Shown: piece by piece, positions 8,288 to 14,632 of the stretch
How the letters are laid out: each line of letters begins with the position of its first letter
Numbering within the stretch: the stretch's first letter is position 1
Source: Croceicoccus bisphenolivorans
GTDB taxonomy: Bacteria > Pseudomonadota > Alphaproteobacteria > Sphingomonadales > Sphingomonadaceae
DNA length: 64,000 nucleotides
NCBI RefSeq assembly: GCF_001634625.1
Contig: NZ_LRSE01000016.1
Coordinates: 1 to 64,000 of the forward strand
Reading direction: 5' to 3'
Translations under genes and position numbers: made by a program
The notes under the pieces: generated by a model
What the model saw: the letters and a program-made list of their open reading frames with translations, nothing else
Databases searched by the model: none
What the model was told of the DNA's origin: nothing

Positions 8288-9217
8288 ATGTTTTCAGAAA
8301 TTCAACGGGAACTCTTGCGCATGCCCCAGCGCGCCGACTTCGTGATGGAGGCAGTCGATGTCGGTGAGGAAGGGCGCATCACCACAAAGATGCTGCCCGA
8401 TCCACGCCGTTACGAGATAACGGAGAAGGACGGCGAGGTCCTTTATATCGACAAGTATCTCGGACATGCGTTTTCGTTGGACGCTATGGTCGCAGGGTTT
8501 GCCGGCGTCCCGATCTACGCGCTTTCTCCTCGCATCGATTCAACGCTGGAATACACGCAGTCCCGGCATGATGCGCTCAACAGCGAAATTGGTTCGGGTG
8601 AATATACGCCTCCCGCAGAAAGCCCGAATTTGCACCGCGAGCTGGATACGAGCGGCGAAGAAAGGCTTATCGGGTTTGTGTCAGTCGATATTTGCGGGGC
8701 AACCGCCATGCGCAGGCGCAACGCTGCTGCGTTCGACCGGGCATACGAGCTGTTCACGCGTGAGCTTGGCACCGTCGTCGGACAATTCAACGGGTCGATC
8801 CTCAAGACCAAAGGCGATGGCTTTATTGCCTTTATCGATCATCCATCCTTCACAAGGGTGTCCGACAACGTGGTGGATATGGGCCTCAGCCTTCTTGCGG
8901 TCCTGCATCGTTCGCTCAATCCCGCATTGGAGAAGGCGGGGATTGAGCCACTCAGCATTCGCGTCGGCGCCGACTTCGGAGAAGCCAAGATCAAGACGAT
9001 ATCCGTCCCCGCGACGGGCTTTGTCTGCCAAGAAGTTGTGAGCGATGCGCTCAACCGCGCCGTCAAGATCGAGGAAGCGTGCCAGCCCAACGAATTGCTA
9101 ATCGGACGATGCCTCTATCAGCTCATCCATGTCGGGTGGTTAGAGCGCGCGACAGAGGTGAAATTTGACGGCGCACAGGTCGGCATGCCCGGCTATCAAA
9201 CCTACCGGATCGTGTAA
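8288..9217 (+). CDS. Class III nucleotide cyclase, first of a Pycsar-like pair
   Basis: 309 residues. An N-terminal part of about 125 residues (RRYEITEKDGEVLYIDKYLG...) that I do not recognise precedes a class III cyclase domain at about 126-285. Metal-binding Asp134 (VSVDICG) and Asp177 (KTKGDGF) are present. In the catalytic ALNRAVK block Asn256 is kept, but position 260 is Lys where adenylate cyclases have the transition-state Arg. No membrane segment is present, so it should be cytosolic. Its TAA overlaps the ATG of the second cyclase by one base. Linkage to a PycTM effector makes pyrimidine cyclase (cCMP/cUMP, anti-phage) the best reading; the product is inferred. Confidence 0.8.
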   Translation: MFSEIQRELLRMPQRADFVMEAVDVGEEGRITTKMLPDPRRYEITEKDGEVLYIDKYLGHAFSLDAMVAGFAGVPIYALSPRIDSTLEYTQSRHDALNSEIGSGEYTPPAESPNLHRELDTSGEERLIGFVSVDICGATAMRRRNAAAFDRAYELFTRELGTVVGQFNGSILKTKGDGFIAFIDHPSFTRVSDNVVDMGLSLLAVLHRSLNPALEKAGIEPLSIRVGADFGEAKIKTISVPATGFVCQEVVSDALNRAVKIEEACQPNELLIGRCLYQLIHVGWLERATEVKFDGAQVGMPGYQTYRIV

Positions 9218-9978
9218 TGCCCAACCCATCATCCAATGACCTCACTGCGACCTATTATCGCGCTCAGATCGATAGGATCGTAGCGACGCTCAACAAGATC
9301 ACGGCTCGCCCTGCCGGTGTTGGGGCAGGCTATGTGGTCCCGAGCGCGGACAATATCGCGATCCATGATGGACGGCGAATCGAAGCGACGGTGATGTTTC
9401 TCGACATTTGCAAATTCTCGCAGCGCCCGTCCGAGAGTGCCGAAGAGCAAGCTTCTATTATGCAGGTGATCTCGCTCTTTTTCACCGAGATGATCCATAT
9501 CATCGAGGACCATGGCGGCGTCGTCGAGAAGAACACGGGCGATGGCCTCATGGCCTATTTTGCCCGCAACGATCTCGCGGACATATCTATTCAACATCGC
9601 GCCGTGGCCTGCGCTCTGACGATGTTCGCAGCGGCGGACCTGATTAATCCGGTGCTACAACGTGCCGGGATTCCGCCCCTCGATTTTCGCATCTGTATGG
9701 ATCACGGCTTCATCACGGTGGCTAAAGTCGGCGCGGCGCGCCGCTTCAATGGTATCGTAGCCGTCGGCACAACGGCCAACATCGCATCCAAGATGCTCTC
9801 CGTTGCAAAGGCGAACACCATTTTGCTCGGAGATCAGATGCTGAGCGGCCTTCCGACCTATTGGCTACAAAATTGGGTCAAGCTGGAAACCAAAGATACC
9901 GGCTGGCACTATCAGCAATCACAAACCCCATATCCATTTTGGCGTTACATCGGACGCTGGAAAGCGCCAATCCTATGA
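9217..9978 (+). CDS. Class III nucleotide cyclase, second of a Pycsar-like pair
   Basis: 253 residues, a short N-terminal segment and a cyclase domain at about 55-215. Metal Asp63 (FLDICKF) and Asp109 (KNTGDGL) are present. The ANIASK block has Asn188 and Lys192, again Lys in place of the usual Arg. It clearly differs in sequence from the first cyclase. It starts one base inside the first gene's stop and ends with an ATGA overlap with the effector gene, so the three are translationally coupled. Class III enzymes work as dimers, so an obligate heterodimer with the first cyclase is possible, as is a second signal or regulatory role. Confidence 0.8.
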   Translation: MPNPSSNDLTATYYRAQIDRIVATLNKITARPAGVGAGYVVPSADNIAIHDGRRIEATVMFLDICKFSQRPSESAEEQASIMQVISLFFTEMIHIIEDHGGVVEKNTGDGLMAYFARNDLADISIQHRAVACALTMFAAADLINPVLQRAGIPPLDFRICMDHGFITVAKVGAARRFNGIVAVGTTANIASKMLSVAKANTILLGDQMLSGLPTYWLQNWVKLETKDTGWHYQQSQTPYPFWRYIGRWKAPIL

Positions 9979-10595
9979 GCACCCAACGAGCCGAAGAACA
10001 TGAAACCCCGGTCCTGTTGCCGCCCGAGATTGAGAACGCACCGGGAATGGCGGCCCCACCGACTGCGGCAGCAACAATAGAACCTGTACCGATGCTTGCG
10101 TTGGAGGGGTACCACAGTGAATTCGCGACGTTCCACGAGGGCTATGTTCGACATTATATTCAACTGGCCGATGCCAAAGCCGGTGTGGGCTTCGGTATTA
10201 TCGCGGGGGTCCTAGCATACCTGCTTGGCAAAGATGCTGTCCGGAACATTTTGTTGCATCCGGCGCTCTCGGCAAGGTTCGGGTTCACTTTTGCAGCCAT
10301 TTTCTTTCTGATCGCTTCGGCGACGTGCGCGTTTCTGGTGATCGCGCCCCGCCTGCGCTCATCGCCTGGAGAAGCAGGGTTAATATTTTTTGGTGATGTT
10401 GCAGAGCGAGCCTCGGACGATGAATATGTCAGCGATATTGCCTCCCGGTCACAATCCAACCTGACAGTGGCTCGGCTTCGCCATTGCTATGATGTGGCGA
10501 GCGTATGCTCGCGAAAATACGCCTTGCTGAAAAAGTCGATCTGGCTTGCACTTCCTGGGCTGGCGCTTGCGATGGCGATGTTCCTATTATTGTAG
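9975..10595 (+). CDS. PycTM-type Pycsar transmembrane effector
   Basis: 206 residues from the ATG at 9975, which overlaps the preceding stop. A disordered Pro/Ala-rich N-terminus (1-40) leads to the signature helix YIQLADAKAG (61-70) running into TM1 (70-86). TM2 lies at 104-124, then the IAPRLRSSPGEAGLIFFGDV block (123-142) and a helix with SRKYALLKKS before TM3 (188-206). This order matches the PycTM family, whose members are thought to disrupt the inner membrane on sensing cCMP or cUMP made by the partner cyclase during infection. The position directly behind two cyclases supports the call. Confidence 0.82.
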   Translation: MSTQRAEEHETPVLLPPEIENAPGMAAPPTAAATIEPVPMLALEGYHSEFATFHEGYVRHYIQLADAKAGVGFGIIAGVLAYLLGKDAVRNILLHPALSARFGFTFAAIFFLIASATCAFLVIAPRLRSSPGEAGLIFFGDVAERASDDEYVSDIASRSQSNLTVARLRHCYDVASVCSRKYALLKKSIWLALPGLALAMAMFLLL

Positions 10596-10599
10596 GATA

Positions 10600-10623
10600 G
10601 GGCTTGATGAACTGAGTCAGCCC
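10600..10623. terminator. Weak hairpin between the convergent effector and HEPN-like genes
   Basis: GGGCT at 10600-10604 pairs with AGCCC at 10619-10623, with a possible two-pair GA/TC extension after one bulged base. No clear T run follows on either strand. It lies in the 54-base gap between convergent genes and could act as a weak bidirectional terminator. Confidence 0.25.
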
Positions 10624-10649
10624 GCTACGCGGCCCGATTGTGAACGAAC

Positions 10650-12443
10650 TTAGGGAGCGGGCAGCTCTTCATTACTAGTATCGGCTGGCTCCAGCTTTTT
10701 ATCGATGATCAGCCCGAGCAGGGTGTAAGGCACCTTGCTTCCAGTGCGCAGGGCTTCTTCATATTCCATGATCCGGGCAACGCCCGGCATCGCGCCCACA
10801 GCACGATCAGCGGCTTTAAGGGCCTCGTCGATTTGACCGGATTCTTCCAGCCGTTCGGCCACAAACATGGCCATTCCCGCTTCGACCTCCGGCGGGAAGC
10901 GAAGCGCGTTCTTCTGCTTACACGTCCGCCAATAGTCGCTTTCGACGGCCAGTACCGTTTCCAATGGCCAGTTTATTTTCCGTTCCATCAAGATCAGAAG
11001 AGCAAGGCTGACAGCGTGAGGCTCCGAGATGAACGCTTCATGCTTGCGCATGAAGGCTTCAGCGCCATCGAGCCTATGCGTGGATGAGGTGACATGGTGC
11101 CATAGATAATAAAGCCCGAGCATCGAGCGCTTCTCTTTGCTCGATGTGCCCGCCACAGACTTTTCGTAGAGTTCGAGAAGCGGTCTTAGGTCGGTCAACT
11201 CGGCATCTGGACGTCCGGCAAGAACTGGTAATAGCTGTTCTATGAACGCTGCAAGTCGTCCATGCGCCTGAACAGGCTGAAATCCGTCCGTTCGCCAAAT
11301 CCAGTATTGCGGTGCGAGCCGCCCACGGATGATGCCGGGCAGTGCCTTCCGATAATTAAAGTCCTCATTCGTGCCCGGTTCCGCCCGGTCAAGCGCGGTC
11401 AAAATGACATGGCGGGTGAGGCGATGAAGGCCGGCGATGGTCAGGAGCGTCTTTCCCTCCACCCAAGCCGTCTCGTAGAACTTCCCAAGTGACGACATTT
11501 CCGGCGCCAGCGTGTGAAGCTGATGCATGGTACGGGAGCGGATCGCATAGGCTTCCGCCAGAGCGGGCGGGATGTCGATGGCTTTGATCGGCAACTGACC
11601 CTGCGTCGCGTCCTCACGATAAAATGATGGCTGGATATGGCCGAGCGTGAAATCGATAAATTTTCGGCTCAGCCCAAGATGCTCGTTCTGTAGGATCGCC
11701 GCGTGCACCGCGTCTTTTATAGGCTCCGATGCATCGGCCAACGCCTCGTCCACCCGGAGGCGCTTGTCCGCTGGATAATCTGCCCATTCCGCTGGCTTGG
11801 GCTCGGTCAGGTGGGCAAGTGACTCCAACGCGGCGACCATGAGCGTGTACGCTAGGCTGATATCGTCCGCCACGCGATGCGTAGCGATTACGCATCGCCT
11901 GATCGCCCGCATGAACCGCTCATAGGTGTTCCTGTCGAGCCCGACCAGTTTTGTAATGAGGTCATTTAAGACCTGCTCGTCGCCATCTTGCATGATGACC
12001 GATGAGTTGAAAGTCCTGGGAAGCTGGCGATCGCGCATCCGGCCAGCGTTGGCACTTACGCCCGGCGAAATGATTAGACGGTTGGCAAGATCATGGTTGG
12101 GGCTGCAAATCACATCGAATGCGAAGGCGAAGACATCCGCCACGTCGGCAATCAGGTCTTCGCCTGCGGTCGAGATGAGGACTTCCGGCTGGTTCGCCTC
12201 GGTGACGCTTTCAAGCTGCTCCAAGATTTCGGCGGTGATCGTGGCGAGGCCAGCGCTTGAAGTCGAGAAACGCAGTGTGCCGACAGGAATGGTCCAGACC
12301 GTATCCCGGAATATCCGATAATTGGTGTAGAGCGCGCGGCGATGCAGGGTCTCGTAAAGTTTTACGGGACGAAAGTATTTACCGGTGACGATCTGAAGCA
12401 TAGCCCGCTCGAATTGCCATAAACGCTTGCGGAGTATCGGCAT
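10650..12443 (-). CDS. Large protein with a HEPN-like RX4H motif, putative defence protein
   Basis: 597 residues from the ATG at 12443. The frame stays open to 12986, but that part is low in hydrophobic residues and overlaps the divergent AbiV gene. I do not recognise the full-length family. Residues about 190-310 resemble Apea-like HEPN domains: a helix ISLAYTLMVAALESLA (195-210), a long helical middle, then YAIRSRTMH (299-307), where R302 and H307 form an RX4H motif of the kind that cuts RNA. The C-terminal third is helical and TPR-like (EESGQIDEALKAADRAVG). It is head-to-head with AbiV (59-base gap) and convergent with the Pycsar operon. RNase toxicity is inference from motif and context. 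Confidence 0.55.
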   Translation of the reverse strand: MPILRKRLWQFERAMLQIVTGKYFRPVKLYETLHRRALYTNYRIFRDTVWTIPVGTLRFSTSSAGLATITAEILEQLESVTEANQPEVLISTAGEDLIADVADVFAFAFDVICSPNHDLANRLIISPGVSANAGRMRDRQLPRTFNSSVIMQDGDEQVLNDLITKLVGLDRNTYERFMRAIRRCVIATHRVADDISLAYTLMVAALESLAHLTEPKPAEWADYPADKRLRVDEALADASEPIKDAVHAAILQNEHLGLSRKFIDFTLGHIQPSFYREDATQGQLPIKAIDIPPALAEAYAIRSRTMHQLHTLAPEMSSLGKFYETAWVEGKTLLTIAGLHRLTRHVILTALDRAEPGTNEDFNYRKALPGIIRGRLAPQYWIWRTDGFQPVQAHGRLAAFIEQLLPVLAGRPDAELTDLRPLLELYEKSVAGTSSKEKRSMLGLYYLWHHVTSSTHRLDGAEAFMRKHEAFISEPHAVSLALLILMERKINWPLETVLAVESDYWRTCKQKNALRFPPEVEAGMAMFVAERLEESGQIDEALKAADRAVGAMPGVARIMEYEEALRTGSKVPYTLLGLIIDKKLEPADTSNEELPAP

Positions 12444-12502
12444 CTCAGAACAAACTGTCGATAGGCGCCATTGGGCAGAATTGCTGCGATGCCGCCAGCG
12501 GA

Positions 12503-14020
12503 TTGGACGCGGAGGGGCGGTTGGATGAAGGCTTGATACATGGTCGGCAGCTTTGCCTAGCCCATGCAGCGGAGTTGATCGCCGCTGCCGCAAAGCTGCT
12601 CGAAGACAATGCGTACCCGCATCTATCCTATCACCTAAGCCTATTGGCCTTGGAGGAAATAGGGAAAGGGACGATGATCGCGGCCAAAGCGGTCGTCGGG
12701 AATGATCGTGACAACGGCTTGATGGACAAGTGGCTTTCGAGCCATAAGCGCAAGCTTCAATGGGCGGTGTGGTCGCCCATGCGGCAGATTGATCCTGCCG
12801 ATTTCGAGGAGGCGCGGAAGTTTGCCGAAAGCGTCCATGCCCGGCGGCTAGCCTCGCTCTATGTCGATCCGAACGCGGATATGACCGATCTTCCGCCTCG
12901 GGAGAATGTGACGGTTGAAGATGCGGTGTCGGTGCTTGGGCTGGCGCGCACGCGGCTTGAACTTGAGCAAACGACTGGCGGCCCAATTGGCGAGACAGAC
13001 GAAATCCTAGAATGGTTCCTAGAAACCGTTGATGACCCTGAGGCGGTCAAACGACTGTTCAGCAAGTCCTTTCTTGAGAAATATGCGGCGCTCGGCGATA
13101 CGAGAGCGTGGGCTTTATGGGCGAAAGAGGAGTTCGCCAGGATTGCGGCGGAATCCTCGACCTTGCTCGCACAGGAACTGAGAAAGGGGGGCGGATCTGT
13201 CGAGACGGCGAAGCCGCGCTGGCAGGCGCAATCCATCATCTACACCCCGTCGCATTCGCTTAAGCCCAAAATCCTGAACTATTGGAACGACAGGATTGAT
13301 ATCCTGAAATTGCTGTGGACGGGGAAGAAGGACCAGCTCCTGCTGGAAATCACACTTCCTGATTCCGTGGGCATACAGGAAGTGCATGGCAAGGCCGTAT
13401 CGCTGGCAAAGCTGGTATTGGCCTGCCTCAATATGGGCAGCATAGGCTATTTCTGGTTCGAGCCGCCCGGCTTTGAGGCAGAGTTGTTCCGCCAGTTCAA
13501 GGATTTCGAAAACCCCAAGTCCACCCTTCAAATCGGTCGCGCCGGAAGCTTTTGGGGGACGGGGCGTGCGGTGGCACTGGAGCCCCTGCACATGCAGCAC
13601 GCGGTCGACTGCATGATGGCTTATGCGCCGCTTTCCGGAGAGGAGGCCGAGCCGATCTTCCGTCCCTATTTTGACGGACTGGCCTTCATTGCGAAATCGG
13701 ACATCTATTATTCGTTCGATGAACTCGCCCGCCACGCTTTCGTACACGCGCTGGCGGGTGCCTTGCGCAAATATGGCGGGTGGGACGGTGACCCCCATAC
13801 GTTCGAGCTGACGCTGCACAAGGCGTTCAAACCCTTCATGCCCGAACGCGAACACCGCGACACCGTCTTCGACGCTTTGAAGGCAAGCCCGGGCGAGGAG
13901 GACGCATCACTGCACAACCTCCGCAACGCAAAACAATTGGCTGACCTTTACCTTGTCCATGTCGCAAAGACGCGGTGGCGAGACATTTTGGAGAAAGCTC
14001 CGCGCCACAAAAGTGGATAG
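12503..14020 (+). CDS. AbiV-family abortive infection protein (HEPN)
   Basis: 505 residues. Residues about 12-120 match AbiV: LAHAAELIAAAAKLL, then LLALEEIGKG (47-56), and ARRLASLYVD, a helical HEPN-type domain linked to phage abortive infection. The protein is much longer than the lactococcal AbiV of about 200 residues. The C-terminal 350 residues are unrecognised but include another RX4H (RHAFVH, about 411-416). The start is uncertain: TTG at 12503, 12521 or 12533, with GGAGGGG at 12511-12517 just before the second. The divergent HEPN-like gene begins 59 bases upstream, so the two probably share a control region. Confidence 0.7.
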   Translation: MDAEGRLDEGLIHGRQLCLAHAAELIAAAAKLLEDNAYPHLSYHLSLLALEEIGKGTMIAAKAVVGNDRDNGLMDKWLSSHKRKLQWAVWSPMRQIDPADFEEARKFAESVHARRLASLYVDPNADMTDLPPRENVTVEDAVSVLGLARTRLELEQTTGGPIGETDEILEWFLETVDDPEAVKRLFSKSFLEKYAALGDTRAWALWAKEEFARIAAESSTLLAQELRKGGGSVETAKPRWQAQSIIYTPSHSLKPKILNYWNDRIDILKLLWTGKKDQLLLEITLPDSVGIQEVHGKAVSLAKLVLACLNMGSIGYFWFEPPGFEAELFRQFKDFENPKSTLQIGRAGSFWGTGRAVALEPLHMQHAVDCMMAYAPLSGEEAEPIFRPYFDGLAFIAKSDIYYSFDELARHAFVHALAGALRKYGGWDGDPHTFELTLHKAFKPFMPEREHRDTVFDALKASPGEEDASLHNLRNAKQLADLYLVHVAKTRWRDILEKAPRHKSG

Positions 14021-14389
14021 CTATTTACCTCCCGGAAACAGTCAGTCGACGCTGTCCAATGAAACTGCACGCAACACTCTACTCCCAAAGCAGATGCGCT
14101 ACCGGAGTGAACGAATGGCCGTTTCAAGCTCCTGGGCTTCGGAACTTGCCGTTCCGGATCGTCCGACATAGCGGGCGATCCGGTCTAGTCAGTTCCACGT
14201 CACCTGTTGATCCTTCGGACGTTGATGGAAGTCTCCAAAGCCGGTGTGATGGAGGTTCATCGGAGCGGCCGAGATAAGGTGCCAACCATTTCTGAGAGTA
14301 GAGGGTGCAGAAAATCGGCGAACCTTCAAGGGCCGAATTTCCCCCTCCCAATCCCATTCTGTTTCCGCTATGTTCCAAGGAGTAGCCGG
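14021..14389. other. Gene-free stretch of about 370 bases right of the defence island
   Basis: No credible coding frame, RNA gene or inverted repeat stands out. GTCCGACATAGCGGGCGATC at 14161-14180 resembles the degenerate motif at 8071-8090. A good ribosome site (AAGGAG, 14377-14382) belongs to the small gene that follows. Confidence 0.35.
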
Positions 14390-14620
14390 ATGAACGCCCT
14401 GATGCCCAACTTCGATCTCGACCCCAGAAACAAGCCTCACGGCGAGGAATGGCAGGGCTTTGCCGAGGTCGACGAGGCCATCCGCGAAAATCGCCTCGTG
14501 GAATATCGTTTCCGCAAGTCCTGGGCCGATCCTTGGGGGCGCAAGATCACAATTCTTGCCGTTGGGCTGGTTGTCCTGACTTTTGCATTCCTTGCCGGTG
14601 CATCGTTCGGTCTTTGGTGA
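14390..14620 (+). CDS. Small single-pass membrane protein
   Basis: 76 residues from the ATG at 14390 with AAGGAG 7 bases upstream. The soluble N-terminal half (HGEEWQGFAEVDEAIRENRLVEYRFRKSW) is followed by one membrane helix (ITILAVGLVVLTFAFLAGASFGLW, about 52-75), so it is a tail-anchored-like topology. It converges on traG with a 12-base gap. No family is recognised. Its place at the end of the transfer cluster suggests an accessory role such as entry exclusion, but that is only a guess from position. Confidence 0.6.
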   Translation: MNALMPNFDLDPRNKPHGEEWQGFAEVDEAIRENRLVEYRFRKSWADPWGRKITILAVGLVVLTFAFLAGASFGLW

Positions 14621-14632
14621 ACCGCCGCTCCG

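Noticed and set aside
12444..12986. N-terminal extension of the HEPN-like gene
   Set aside because: The extra 181 codons read as Pro/Arg/Ser-rich sequence antisense to AbiV; the ATG at 12443 gives a normal start.
8073..14174. Shared 12-mer CCGACATAGCGG (8073-8084 and 14163-14174) as island boundary repeats
   Set aside because: One copy lies inside the island, not at its left end, and pairs of identical 12-mers are expected by chance in 64 kb.
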